Shown here one piece after another: positions 8,424 to 16,546 of a stretch of 34,031 nucleotides of DNA. The stretch comes from Lentilactobacillus parafarraginis DSM 18390 = JCM 14109 (GTDB taxonomy: Bacteria > Bacillota > Bacilli > Lactobacillales > Lactobacillaceae), in NCBI RefSeq assembly GCF_001435895.1, contig NZ_AZFZ01000029.1:1-34031 (forward strand), given 5' to 3'. The notes under the pieces are model-generated. The model did not search any database and was not told the origin of the DNA. It saw only the letters and a list, made by a program, of their open reading frames with translations. Both the position numbers and the translations under genes were made by a program. Every line of letters starts with the position of its first letter. The stretch's first letter is position 1.

Positions 8424-8464
8424 AGGCTGGAGTTATTTTATTTCAGTGGGTAGGGGGAACGAGA

Positions 8465-9322
8465 ATGACGCAGGCAAGCGTATTGGTCGCAGAGGATTTT
8501 TCTGCCGTGGGGCGGATGTCCACAACGGCCGCAATTTCAATATTTTCCGGGTTTGGCATTCAAACGGCTGCTGTACCGACGGAAGTCCTCTCTACACAAA
8601 CAGAAGGGTTTGGTAAGCCGGCGGTGTTGAAGACTGACGACTGGATTAAGCGAGCATTGAAACATTGGCGAACCGTCAGCGATCTGGATTTGAGCGGGGC
8701 AGTGGTTGGCTATGTTGGCAGTGCGAAGACGTGTGAGTTACTGGCTGATTTTTTAACGAAATCAGCTATCAATCGGGTAATTGTCGACCCGGTTCTTGGT
8801 GATCAGGGGGCGCTCTACGACGGCTTTGACGCGGCGTATGTCGATGCGGTTAAGAAGCTGATTGCCACGGCCACCGTGATTACGCCGAACATCACCGAAC
8901 TGGCGCTGTTGACCCATACGCATTTGGTACCGGAATCCAGCGATGCAGATATCTTAGCGGCCATCGACAAGCTTACCCGGGATTTTGATAACCATCCGCG
9001 GGTGGTTGTGACCAGCGTTCATCGAGATGCTGGGATGGGATCGTGTTTCGAGCGTGACGGCCAGTTGAGCTGGAACGGCGCGCCGTTGGTAACGGGTCAC
9101 TTTTATGGTACCGGGGATCTGTTTACGGCACTACTCTGTGGCTATCTTGATTTTGGCATAACATTTGAAAGTGCGGTTCAACGCGCGGTGATGGGCACCT
9201 ATGAAGCGGTTACCCGAACCGCTAAGCAGGCACCGGAACAGCGTAAGTATGGGATGGATTTGACGAAAACCCTGAGTGATGTCACTAAATTCACGCTGGG
9301 TCAAAGAAGAGGGGAATTCTAA
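8465..9322 (+). CDS. pdxK: Pyridoxal kinase-like PfkB/ThiD-family kinase
   Basis: A 285-residue ribokinase-superfamily kinase, predicted to phosphorylate pyridoxal/pyridoxine at the 5'-hydroxyl using ATP. Visible family marks are the N-terminal VLVAEDFSAVGRMS (substrate side), VDPVLGDQG near residue 110, TPNITELALL near residue 140, and the GTGD anion-hole/catalytic-base motif at 215-218 (D218 as base). The ATG follows AGGGGGAACGAGA. The TAA stop overlaps the next ATG (TAATG), so the next gene is probably translationally coupled. Hydroxymethylpyrimidine kinase (ThiD) is the main alternative; the DFSAVGRMS start and the neighbouring S component favour vitamin B6, but this is not decisive. Confidence 0.8.
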   Translation: MTQASVLVAEDFSAVGRMSTTAAISIFSGFGIQTAAVPTEVLSTQTEGFGKPAVLKTDDWIKRALKHWRTVSDLDLSGAVVGYVGSAKTCELLADFLTKSAINRVIVDPVLGDQGALYDGFDAAYVDAVKKLIATATVITPNITELALLTHTHLVPESSDADILAAIDKLTRDFDNHPRVVVTSVHRDAGMGSCFERDGQLSWNGAPLVTGHFYGTGDLFTALLCGYLDFGITFESAVQRAVMGTYEAVTRTAKQAPEQRKYGMDLTKTLSDVTKFTLGQRRGEF

Positions 9323-9921
9323 TGCCGACATTATCAACCATTAAGAACGACTTAAGTGACGTATTGACGGAGTACTTTGATCGGGTGTCATTTCCAAAGA
9401 ACGGCATCTTCGTTGTTGGCTGCAGCACCAGTGAAATCAGCGGGGATTGGAAGGGAACCAATTCCCGACTCGATGTTGGTAAAGCCGTTGTGGAAACCCT
9501 GGAAGACTTTTTGCTGCCGCGGGGTATTCATATTGCAATTCAAGGTTGTGAGCACATTAACCGGGCATTGTTGGTCGAACGTGAGGTTGCCGAACAACAC
9601 AATTTAGAAATTGTCTCGGTGGTTCCGGCAATTCATGCTGGCGGTGGCACGCAGGTAGCTGCTTATCAACGAATGACCGATCCCGTTGAGGTTGAACACA
9701 TTACCGCGTTTGGCGGCATCGACATTGGCGGAACGGAAATTGGCATGCACGTTAAATTTGTGCAGCTGCCAGTCCGCATGAACCATCGAAAAGTTGGCGC
9801 GGCTAATGTCGTTGCACTAGCATCACGGCCAAAGTTGATCGGTGGTCAACGGGCGCGGTATGATTTCACTGAGGAAAATCTCAAAGACTATACGTTAGAA
9901 GGTAATCGAAATAATGGATAA
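9322..9921 (+). CDS. UPF0340 / TIGR01440 (YwlG-like) protein
   Basis: A 199-residue soluble protein of the UPF0340 family (YwlG in Bacillus). Family-typical segments can be seen: GCSTSEISGDWKGTNSR near residues 33-49, IAIQGCEHINRALLVER near 74-90, and a Gly-rich GGIDIGGTEIGMHVK near 132-146. The biochemical role of the family is not established. The ATG overlaps the stop of the kinase gene, and its own end overlaps the start of the S-component gene by 8 nt. It therefore sits inside a tightly coupled unit, which suggests it acts in the same vitamin pathway or its regulation. Confidence 0.85.
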   Translation: MPTLSTIKNDLSDVLTEYFDRVSFPKNGIFVVGCSTSEISGDWKGTNSRLDVGKAVVETLEDFLLPRGIHIAIQGCEHINRALLVEREVAEQHNLEIVSVVPAIHAGGGTQVAAYQRMTDPVEVEHITAFGGIDIGGTEIGMHVKFVQLPVRMNHRKVGAANVVALASRPKLIGGQRARYDFTEENLKDYTLEGNRNNG

Positions 9922-10423
9922 TAAAAGTGTTGGGCACAGCAGTCAATTCCGAACGGTCATTTTAACGGCGATGTTTGTTGCCGCGACCCTTGCCGTTAGT
10001 ATGGCGATTCCGCCAATCCCCATTCCGGGAACTCACGGGAATTTTAACCTCTGTGACGCCGGGATTCTGATTAGTGCCCTGTTACTCGGGCCCAAGGTTG
10101 GGGGCGTTGTTGGGGCTTTAAGCGGCTTCTTGCTTGATATTCTGACTGGTTACAGCAATTATTCGATTTTTTCATTTATTGTCCACGGACTGGAAGGCGT
10201 TGTTGCTGGGTGGTTGGCTCATCGCAGTGCTAAGAAGTATGCCAGCGTGATTGCGGTGATCGTGGCAGCCTTGGTCATGGTGGTCGGCTACTTTTTCGCC
10301 GATTCATTTCTATACACAATCTACGCCGGCTATCTCGGAATCTTTACCAACCTGATTCAAGGATTGGTCGGGGCTGTGATTGCGATGTTTGTAATTCCGT
10401 TTTTGCGAAAACGGGTGCACTAA
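9914..10423 (+). CDS. ECF transporter S component, probably for a B6 vitamer
   Basis: A 169-residue membrane protein with six hydrophobic segments, of the size and form of energy-coupling-factor substrate-binding (S) components. It would bind a vitamin outside and dock on the shared EcfA-A'-T module, which is not in this window. The segment VSMAIPPIPIPGTHGNFNLCD after helix 1 and the small-residue-rich helices GPKVGGVVGALSGFLLDILTG are typical. Substrate is inferred from the pyridoxal kinase two genes upstream; PdxU-type transporters pair with pdxK in lactobacilli. A pyrimidine or thiamine precursor is the alternative. The start overlaps the previous gene by 8 nt, and a terminator follows 17 nt after the stop. 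Confidence 0.8.
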   Translation: MDNKSVGHSSQFRTVILTAMFVAATLAVSMAIPPIPIPGTHGNFNLCDAGILISALLLGPKVGGVVGALSGFLLDILTGYSNYSIFSFIVHGLEGVVAGWLAHRSAKKYASVIAVIVAALVMVVGYFFADSFLYTIYAGYLGIFTNLIQGLVGAVIAMFVIPFLRKRVH

Positions 10424-10440
10424 GCGTTGTCATCAATGAG

Positions 10441-10471
10441 CACCACTCACATTAATGGGTGGTGTTTTTTT
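10441..10471 (+). terminator. Rho-independent terminator of the B6 unit
   Basis: A 9-bp stem (CACCACTCA with TGGGTGGTG, one G-T pair, 6-nt loop) followed by seven T. Confidence 0.88.
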
Positions 10472-10505
10472 ATGGGCTGTGAGAACCGATTCTTTAACAG
10501 CACCA

Positions 10506-10534
10506 TTGACGAGTCACATTAAATATGATAATTT
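10506..10534 (+). promoter_or_regulatory. Candidate promoter for the CPBP gene
   Basis: TTGACG (10506-10511), 17-nt spacer, TAATTT (10529-10534). The region is AT-rich and lies about 60 nt before the start codon. Confidence 0.4.
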
Positions 10535-10597
10535 GATTAAAATATTAGAATTAGATAATTGAGTGACCCGATTGTTTGGAGAAAGCTGGCTTGAATC

Positions 10598-11257
10598 ATG
10601 ATCATTGAAAATCGGTGGCCCTGGGGAAAGCAACTCAGCCTTGGCATCATCTTGATGATATTTTATATTATTTTGGGATTTTTCGTGTATGGGAGTCAGC
10701 TGCTTACAACTGCCATTTTTATTTGCGGGTACAGCGTGATAACCGCTGGATTAGTTTATTGGTCACTGGGTTCGTGGAAAGTCTTCCAGAAACGTGTCCG
10801 GATAACGGCTCCTCTCAAATTGTGGACTTGGGTTCTGGTGGTGGCGTTTGTCATCTTTGCTTTTGCCGCACAGTGGCCGGCAATGTTTGCCGTAACGCTT
10901 CATTCAAAGGCCATTTTGGCGACAACGTTGATTGCTTTGGGCACCGGAATTTTTGAAGAAAGTTTATTTCGCGGGACCTTCTTTTCAGTTTTCATGGCCA
11001 ACATGCAGTATCGAAGCCGGTCGTATCAGCTGACCCGCTCGGCAATCTATTCATCGATTATCTTCGGACTCATTCATATCACGAATGTAATCGGTGGAAA
11101 CTTGCAGGCCGTGCTTCAGCAGGTGGTTTACGCAATGGCATTTGGTTTGTTCCTGTGCGTGATCCGGGTGATGACCAACACGTTACTGTGGGTCATCATC
11201 ATTCATGCGGTCGCGGACTGGGCACCCGCCACAGCCACGGGTAGTGGGCCGACGTAA
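10598..11257 (+). CDS. CPBP-family membrane protease, apparently shortened
   Basis: A 219-residue membrane protein of the CPBP (Abi/CAAX-like) intramembrane protease family. The family motifs are present: E120-E121 and R125 in EESLFRG, H160 in FGLIHI, and H203 in HAVADW. These are the presumed metal-binding and catalytic residues. Hydrophobic helices lie around residues 13-33, 35-55, 75-95, 104-118, 148-165 and 170-205. In lactobacilli such proteins are often linked to bacteriocin immunity or protein processing, but no bacteriocin gene is seen here. Translation ends at TAA 11255-11257, yet the same frame runs on for another 43 codons encoding a further membrane helix (described separately). 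The motifs are all before the stop, so a shortened but active protein is possible. Confidence 0.8.
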   Translation: MIIENRWPWGKQLSLGIILMIFYIILGFFVYGSQLLTTAIFICGYSVITAGLVYWSLGSWKVFQKRVRITAPLKLWTWVLVVAFVIFAFAAQWPAMFAVTLHSKAILATTLIALGTGIFEESLFRGTFFSVFMANMQYRSRSYQLTRSAIYSSIIFGLIHITNVIGGNLQAVLQQVVYAMAFGLFLCVIRVMTNTLLWVIIIHAVADWAPATATGSGPT

Positions 11258-11389
11258 GTATCAAGCTGGTGGCTGATTGTTGGCGTGTTTGGCGTGCTGA
11301 TGGTGGTCAGTTTGGTTTACTTGGCGAAGGTTGACCGGCTGCTCGAACGAAGCGCAAATTCGGGGATGCCAAATGAGCAGGGTGGTTAG
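11258..11389 (+). pseudogene. In-frame remnant of the CPBP protein C terminus
   Basis: Directly after the TAA at 11255-11257 the same frame stays open for 43 codons to TAG at 11387-11389. The encoded peptide starts VSSWWLIVGVFGVLMVVSLV and continues YLAKVDRLLER, a plausible final transmembrane helix with a basic inner tail. It has no ribosome site or start codon at its head. The simplest reading is that one base change (for example CAA to TAA) cut off the last helix; sequencing error or stop-codon readthrough are alternatives. Confidence 0.6.
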
Positions 11390-11404
11390 CCGCCTGGCAT
11401 GGTG

Positions 11405-11434
11405 TTGACAATTTGAAGCATTAATTTGTATAGT
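11405..11434 (+). promoter_or_regulatory. Promoter of the small membrane protein gene
   Basis: TTGACA (11405-11410), 18-nt spacer, TATAGT (11429-11434). This placement makes any translation start at 11433 unlikely, because it would overlap the -10 box. Confidence 0.65.
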
Positions 11435-11486
11435 GGAATTTAAGATCGTGAACCGAAGGCAACTCTCAAGGAGGCTATTACATAAA

Positions 11487-11786
11487 TTGGATTGGTTTGA
11501 CGCAATTACTGATGCTATCTCATTTTTCTTTATCGACGCGTGTCCCGAATTTTGGAAAAATACCAGGGTTCCCCGCTGGCTGCGGGTACTCTCCCTTCTG
11601 CCGGTGATCGTCCTGGCATTGATTGCCTTGGCGATTACCTGGTTGATCTTACTTAATGGGATTGCCTGGTTGATCATCATTAGTGGGGGTCTGGCCGTGG
11701 TCTTCATTTGGATAAGCTGGCACTACCTGAGAATTATTTTTTCGAAATCCGCTCAACCGGCTGAAGATGGCGGTCAACGTCATTAA
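11487..11786 (+). CDS. Small membrane protein of unknown function
   Basis: About 99 residues beginning (M)DWFDAITDAISFF if the TTG at 11487 is the start. I prefer it because AAGGAGG lies at 11468-11474 and the promoter -10 box lies at 11429-11434. Start codons at 11433 (GTG) and 11448 (GTG) are in frame but lie in or next to the promoter. Two strongly hydrophobic helices, LLPVIVLALIALAITWLILL and AWLIIISGGLAVVFIWISWH, are separated by a very short turn and followed by a polar tail. I do not recognise a family. It stands alone between the CPBP gene and pepC. Confidence 0.5.
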   Translation: MDWFDAITDAISFFFIDACPEFWKNTRVPRWLRVLSLLPVIVLALIALAITWLILLNGIAWLIIISGGLAVVFIWISWHYLRIIFSKSAQPAEDGGQRH

Positions 11787-11795
11787 TTATCCTGA

Positions 11796-11824
11796 TTGCT
11801 GATTCGACAATAAAGCTCTACAAT
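11796..11824 (+). promoter_or_regulatory. Candidate pepC promoter
   Basis: TTGCTG (11796-11801), 17-nt spacer, TACAAT (11819-11824), about 38 nt before the pepC start. Confidence 0.55.
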
Positions 11825-11862
11825 ATTGATAATAACCAAATTGAATCGGGAGGTTTTCGTAC

Positions 11863-13191
11863 ATGACTGAAATCGACTATGCCCTGGACAAGGATGACCT
11901 TGCTCAACTGCATCAAGAATTCGTGAACACGCCCAAAAGTGACGTTCTATCACGCATCATTACCCAAAACGGGATTAATCCGGCAGCCGAGGATCCAAAC
12001 GCCGCGGTGCGTTTAAACCCGGTATTTTCCGTTGATTTGCAAACCGGATCGGTCACCAACCAGAAACAGAGTGGCCGCTGCTGGCTGTTTTCATTGGTGA
12101 ACACTTTGCGCCATGGTTTTGCGAAAAAATACAAGGTGAAGGATTTTAATTTGTCGCAGAAGTATTTATTTTTCTGGGATAAAATTGAACGGGCCAACAT
12201 CTATTACAGTCGGATGATTGCAACTGCCGACCGGCCAGCCAATGACCGTGAAGTGGCGTTCTATCTGGGGATGCCCGGCGAAGACGGCGGTCAGTGGGCA
12301 ATGGCGGCGGCCTTGGTTCAAAAGTACGGGGTGGTGCCGGTTTCCGATTATCCGGAAACCAGTAACGTTGAAAATACCGCTGCTTTTGATGCCGTCATGA
12401 ATCGCAAACTGCGAATCGACGGGATGCAGCTTCGCAATATGGTGAATGCCGGTAAATCGGATGAAGAAATTGAAGCTGCTCGCAAGCACATGCTCGATGA
12501 CGTTTATCACATTGTCGCCTATTCGTTTGGCGAGCCGCCAACTCAGGTTGATTTTGCCTACCGGGATGACGACAAAAAGTACCATAAAGTTACCGGATTA
12601 ACGCCCCAAGAATTTTACGCCCAGTACTTTGATGTTGATCTCGACGATTATGTGGTGATCGCCAACTCCCCAGACAAGGATTACGATAAGCGCTACTCGT
12701 TACCAAGTCAGGACAACGTTCAGGGCGGTAAGCACATTGAATTTTTGAACTTGCCGATGACTGAATTGACAAGGACAGCGATTGCGCAATTAAAAGATGG
12801 TGAGGGTGTTTGGTTCGGTAACGACGTCTTAGAACAAATGGACCGTAAGAAAGGGTATCTGGATAGTCACCTTTATCGGTACTCTGAGTTGTTTGCCGTT
12901 GATCTTGGCATGACCAAGGCACAACGGTTGGAATATCACCAGGCCGAGGTTTCTCACGCAATGACGTTGACGGGGGTCGATCTTGATGATCAGGATCAGC
13001 CAACCAAATGGAAGGTTGAGAATTCTTGGGGTGACAAGAATGGTGAGAAGGGTTATTTCACCATGAGTCCGGATTGGATGGACGATTACGTGTATGAAGT
13101 TGTCGTTCGTAAGAAGTATTTAACGACTAAACAGCAAGCGCTTCTCAAGCAGGCACCAATCGAGTTGCCGGCATGGGATTCACTGGCTTAA
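11863..13191 (+). CDS. pepC: Aminopeptidase C (C1B cysteine peptidase)
   Basis: A 442-residue cytoplasmic cysteine aminopeptidase of the bleomycin hydrolase family, full length for lactobacillus PepC. It removes N-terminal residues from peptides and contributes to casein-peptide and general peptide use. The catalytic triad can be read as C73 in QSGRCWLFS, H365 in SHAMTLTGVD, and N387 in VENSWGD. The Gln of the oxyanion hole is in TNQKQSGRC. No signal peptide is present, in line with a cytoplasmic hexamer. GGGAGG lies 9 nt before the ATG. The C-terminal tail ends AWDSLA; in this family the C terminus lies in the active-site cleft and sets the aminopeptidase specificity. The gene is monocistronic. 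Confidence 0.95.
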   Translation: MTEIDYALDKDDLAQLHQEFVNTPKSDVLSRIITQNGINPAAEDPNAAVRLNPVFSVDLQTGSVTNQKQSGRCWLFSLVNTLRHGFAKKYKVKDFNLSQKYLFFWDKIERANIYYSRMIATADRPANDREVAFYLGMPGEDGGQWAMAAALVQKYGVVPVSDYPETSNVENTAAFDAVMNRKLRIDGMQLRNMVNAGKSDEEIEAARKHMLDDVYHIVAYSFGEPPTQVDFAYRDDDKKYHKVTGLTPQEFYAQYFDVDLDDYVVIANSPDKDYDKRYSLPSQDNVQGGKHIEFLNLPMTELTRTAIAQLKDGEGVWFGNDVLEQMDRKKGYLDSHLYRYSELFAVDLGMTKAQRLEYHQAEVSHAMTLTGVDLDDQDQPTKWKVENSWGDKNGEKGYFTMSPDWMDDYVYEVVVRKKYLTTKQQALLKQAPIELPAWDSLA

Positions 13192-13210
13192 GCCTTTCAA
13201 AACCGTTATT

Positions 13211-13267
13211 AAAAAGGCCACCGCGTCTTCCCTGACTAAAACAGTCGGAGTTGAAACGGTGGTCTTT
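13211..13267. terminator. Terminator shared by pepC and the lipoprotein gene
   Basis: AAAGGCCACCG pairs with CGGTGGTCTTT across an inner region that can fold on itself (CTGAC with GTCGG). The minus-strand side ends in five T, so it best serves the convergent lipoprotein gene; the plus-strand T-run is short. Confidence 0.6.
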
Positions 13268-13279
13268 ATCAATGCTTCA

Positions 13280-13834
13280 TTATTTTGCGGGGGTCACTAA
13301 AACTTGAGCGGCATTATCGTCATCCAGGTTGCGAACAACCTTGAAGCCGGTAACGGACAAGTTGCTGGTGTGATTCTTGCCGTTTACCTTACTTTTAACG
13401 GTGACGGTTTGATCCATTGGAATATCAGATAACTTTCCCTTCATATAAATAATGGGTTTATTAGCTGATTGATTTTTGAAAGTGTATTTTAAGGTCCCCT
13501 GTTTATTCAAATCATTAGCTTTTTTGGCGGCCTGATAAGTTTTATACATTTTGGAAACACTATAAATGGTAACGGTATGGTGCTTCTTATCGAACCGATA
13601 GGCATCAATGCCAGTTTTACTCTTGTCATTGATTGCTCCGTTCATATACCACAGATTATCGGAAGCGGTTAACGCGGTTTTTGCCGATTTGTGGGCAACG
13701 GGGTTGTTCTGCATACTAGTCTTACTGCTTTGATTGGATGACCCCTTATTGGAAGAAGTCCCACACCCGGCGAGGACAAGCCCAAGGCCGGCAACCGTCA
13801 CAAAAATGGCGGCTAATGATTTACTCGTTTTCAT
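13280..13834 (-). CDS. Putative lipoprotein
   Basis: A 184-residue predicted lipoprotein of unknown role. The ATG at 13834 is preceded by AGGTGAAAGCGA. The signal sequence ends in the lipobox LAGC, with C24 as lipidated residue. A Ser/Asn/Gly-rich linker follows to about residue 45. The mature domain, about residues 55-184, includes LWYMNGAINDKSKTGIDAYR and a C-terminal basic strand region (TVTVKSKVNGKNH, FKVVRNLDDDNAAQVLVTPA). I do not recognise the fold; small single-domain lipoproteins like this are common in lactobacilli. It is divergent from the LacI-type regulator gene with a 153-nt gap, so it may be a target of that regulator; no clear operator was found. Confidence 0.75.
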   Translation of the reverse strand: MKTSKSLAAIFVTVAGLGLVLAGCGTSSNKGSSNQSSKTSMQNNPVAHKSAKTALTASDNLWYMNGAINDKSKTGIDAYRFDKKHHTVTIYSVSKMYKTYQAAKKANDLNKQGTLKYTFKNQSANKPIIYMKGKLSDIPMDQTVTVKSKVNGKNHTSNLSVTGFKVVRNLDDDNAAQVLVTPAK

Positions 13835-13987
13835 ATTCGCTTTCACCTCATAAGATGAAATTATCACACAACACTTGCAAAATCTAGTCGGATGACTGAA
13901 TATTAATAATTGAAATAGAATCTTAATACGTTCGAAATTTTCAAAACCATCTCGACAAATGATCTCTATAGATAGGAAGAAAAAGCT

Positions 13988-14941
13988 ATGGCAACAATTC
14001 GTGATATCGCCAAACAAATGGGGCTCTCAGTTTCAACCGTTTCTCGGGCCCTTAATGATAATCAGCGCATTAGTGCGCGCACTCGTAAGAAAGTTAAGCA
14101 AATGGCGGCCCATCTTGGCTATCAGCCTAACTATAACGCTCGTAATTTAACCAATCAGGAGGCTAACGCCGTCGGGGTTATTTTCCCCGTTAACAATCGG
14201 GTGGTTGACAACATTTTTTATGTGGGTCTATTACGAGGGATTAATGAACGCTTAACGGCCAAAAACTTTGTCCTGTCTGTTGCAATCGGAAACGCAACGG
14301 AACAGGTTCTCGAAAATGTTAAATCAATGATTAACCGTGCCCAAATTAAGCGATTCATTTTGTTATATTCTCACATTAATGACCCCATTATTGAGCTCTT
14401 ACGAAAACAAGATGTTGAATTTGTGACCGTCGGTAAACCAGCAGCTGGCCAAAATTGGCCCTACGTTGATAACAACAATGTTAAGGCCGGCGCGGACGCT
14501 ACCCGATTTTTGATTAATCATTATCAAGTTAGTCACCCCGTGTTTGCGGAGTCCCCAAATGGATGGCCGTATGAGTTGGACCGCCGCGAAGGGTACCTAA
14601 AGGAAATGGCCCAAACAAATCGCAAACCGGTTATCTTTGCGGTTCCCGATGATAATGATTCCCAACTGACGCAGTTGATCATTGCCAATCCCCAAATGGA
14701 TGGGATCGTGGCAACGGACGACTACACCGGTTTGTTAATTTACCATCGATTTAAAGCGCTGTTTCCGGACAAATCAATTGAAGTTATTGGCTTTAATAAT
14801 TCGCTTCCCAACGAGCTAACCGACCAGCACTTTCACTCCGTTGACCTTCATCCAAAAGAGATGGGCAAGGCTGCCGTCGATCTTCTGTTTTCTGAGGAAG
14901 TCGGCAAGCCCCAACGCGCAATTGTGACGCATACGGTCTAG
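13988..14941 (+). CDS. LacI/GalR-family transcription regulator
   Basis: A 317-residue LacI-family repressor. Residues 2-22 form the helix-turn-helix (ATIRDIAKQMGLSVSTVSRA), followed by the hinge-helix region RTRKKVKQMAAHLGYQPN. The remaining periplasmic-binding-protein-like domain (about residues 60-317) should bind a sugar or similar effector; the effector cannot be told. AGGAAG lies 8 nt before the ATG. The C terminus (QRAIVTHTV) is a few residues shorter than usual in this family, but the frame after the stop shows no family-like sequence, so it is probably natural. It may regulate the MFS transporter gene that follows 85 nt later, or the divergent lipoprotein gene. Confidence 0.9.
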   Translation: MATIRDIAKQMGLSVSTVSRALNDNQRISARTRKKVKQMAAHLGYQPNYNARNLTNQEANAVGVIFPVNNRVVDNIFYVGLLRGINERLTAKNFVLSVAIGNATEQVLENVKSMINRAQIKRFILLYSHINDPIIELLRKQDVEFVTVGKPAAGQNWPYVDNNNVKAGADATRFLINHYQVSHPVFAESPNGWPYELDRREGYLKEMAQTNRKPVIFAVPDDNDSQLTQLIIANPQMDGIVATDDYTGLLIYHRFKALFPDKSIEVIGFNNSLPNELTDQHFHSVDLHPKEMGKAAVDLLFSEEVGKPQRAIVTHTV

Positions 14942-15026
14942 GGACTTGGGGGTGATTTCCTGCCATGCGTGGCGATCATCGCCGGTCCCACCGGTCATTT
15001 CTAACATGAAAGCTGGTGCTTGATTC

Positions 15027-16433
15027 GTGAAGCAACCAAATCAATGGATCCTGTTGATGTCCACGTCGATTGTGTCGTTCATGTCGACGATTGACGCCAG
15101 TATTGTGAACATTGCCGTTCCTAAAATGTCACGGGATCTACATATCTTGAATAATCAAGCCGAGTGGGTGGTTTCGGTCTATTTAGTAACGATTTGCGTG
15201 CTGTTAATTTTGTTTGGGCGGTTATCTGATCAGATTGGTCGGGTGCGTCTGTTTCAAATTGGTACGCTGATTTTCGTGACCGGGTCCCTTTTCTGCGGTC
15301 TCAGCGTTAATTTACCAACCATTCTTGCCTCAAGGATGCTTCAGGCACTTGGGGCGTCGATGACGATGGCAACGAACTTCGGGATCATCACCGATATCTT
15401 TCCACCGAGCCGTCATGGCTTGGCGCTTGGGGTGAACAGTTCATTCGTGCAAGTTGGCAACATCGCCGGCCCTGGAATTGGCGGGCTTATTCTGAATGTG
15501 CTGAACTGGCACTATATTTTTTTCATTAACGTGCCAATCGGCATTGTCGCATATTTCTTGGGCCATCATTTTTTCCCGCGGGCCAAACGGCATGCTGGTC
15601 GACCGGCAATCGATGTTCCGGGGTATCTTACCTATGCGGCGATGATTATCAGCTTCTTCTTGATGATCTTTTGGGGGCAGGTGATCGGCTTTGGCCACTG
15701 GAAAATTCTTTGCCTGGCAGGATTAACTTTGGCTTTGATTATCGCTTTTGTGCTGATTGAACGTCGGCAAAGCAAGCCGCTGATTGATCTGCGGATTTTT
15801 CATAATCTGGGCTTTTCCTTCGGGATTATTTCCGCCATGCTGGTCTACATGTGCGGGTACTTTAACAACGTCATCATGCCATTTTATTTGCAGGATCGCC
15901 TGCAGCTATCAGCCGGGATTACTGGCTTGATCCTGATGGCCGTGCCAATTGTCAACGTGTTTAGCGCGCCGGTTGGCGGTACGATTTCAGACCACATTGG
16001 TGCTGAAAAAATTTCATTTTTCGCCCTGTTTATTTTTTTAGTGCCCGAAATTATTTTTATCTTGGTAACGCCCCAGTGGTCACTCCTGTGGCTGGTAATT
16101 GGGCTGGCTTTCTTCGGTTGCGCCAACGGGGCTTTCCAGAACAACCCGATGATCATGGGAAATGCCGGCAAAGAGTTTCAGGGAATCGCCGGTTCAATTG
16201 CCGCTCTCGGAAGAAACCTGGGGATGTCGATTGGCTTGGCGCTGGCAACGACATTGCTGTATCACGGCATTAGCTTGCGGGCCGGTTACCGGATGACGAC
16301 TTTTCCGGATGCGCATCCGGATTGGTTTGTCTGGGGGATGCACTACGCGTATGCCTTTGCCCTGGGATTAATCGTGGTTGCGATCGGCATCTTGGGGGTG
16401 GTCTTGAGACGAAAGGCCAGCCGGACCAGCTAA
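15027..16433 (+). CDS. MFS transporter, DHA2 (EmrB/QacA) type, 14 TM
   Basis: A 468-residue proton-coupled multidrug exporter-like protein. Helix 1 is followed by the family signature (STIDASIVNIAVPKMSRDL), the loop 2-3 motif reads GRLSDQIGRVRLFQ, and motif C of the antiporters appears as GNIAGPGIGGLI near residue 150. About 14 hydrophobic helices fit the DHA2 group. The GTG at 15027 is the only start that keeps helix 1 complete; the ribosome site is weak. It ends in a basic tail (LRRKASRTS). It follows the LacI-type regulator in the same direction, so local control is likely. Substrate unknown; drug, bile or organic acid export are all possible. Confidence 0.88.
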   Translation: MKQPNQWILLMSTSIVSFMSTIDASIVNIAVPKMSRDLHILNNQAEWVVSVYLVTICVLLILFGRLSDQIGRVRLFQIGTLIFVTGSLFCGLSVNLPTILASRMLQALGASMTMATNFGIITDIFPPSRHGLALGVNSSFVQVGNIAGPGIGGLILNVLNWHYIFFINVPIGIVAYFLGHHFFPRAKRHAGRPAIDVPGYLTYAAMIISFFLMIFWGQVIGFGHWKILCLAGLTLALIIAFVLIERRQSKPLIDLRIFHNLGFSFGIISAMLVYMCGYFNNVIMPFYLQDRLQLSAGITGLILMAVPIVNVFSAPVGGTISDHIGAEKISFFALFIFLVPEIIFILVTPQWSLLWLVIGLAFFGCANGAFQNNPMIMGNAGKEFQGIAGSIAALGRNLGMSIGLALATTLLYHGISLRAGYRMTTFPDAHPDWFVWGMHYAYAFALGLIVVAIGILGVVLRRKASRTS

Positions 16434-16500
16434 TTTTTGAAATCGGTAGTAGGCCGGCAGTCACCAAAATGACCCGGATCCAGGTTCGATGCTAGAATAA

Positions 16501-16521
16501 GTTTTAGTTTCAAGCTAAAAC
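16501..16521 (+). other. Hairpin in the srtA leader
   Basis: GTTTTAG, 7-nt loop, CTAAAAC form a perfect 7-bp stem just downstream of a TAGAAT box (16493-16498) and 25 nt before the srtA start. There is no T-run, so it is not a terminator. It may stabilise the mRNA or be an operator. Confidence 0.45.
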
Positions 16522-16546
16522 GGAAAATCAATGGGGGAACGATTCG

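Noticed and set aside
14942-15026. Possible lost C terminus of the LacI-type regulator beyond its stop.
   Set aside because: The in-frame continuation has no family-like sequence and soon meets another stop, so the slightly short C terminus is probably natural.
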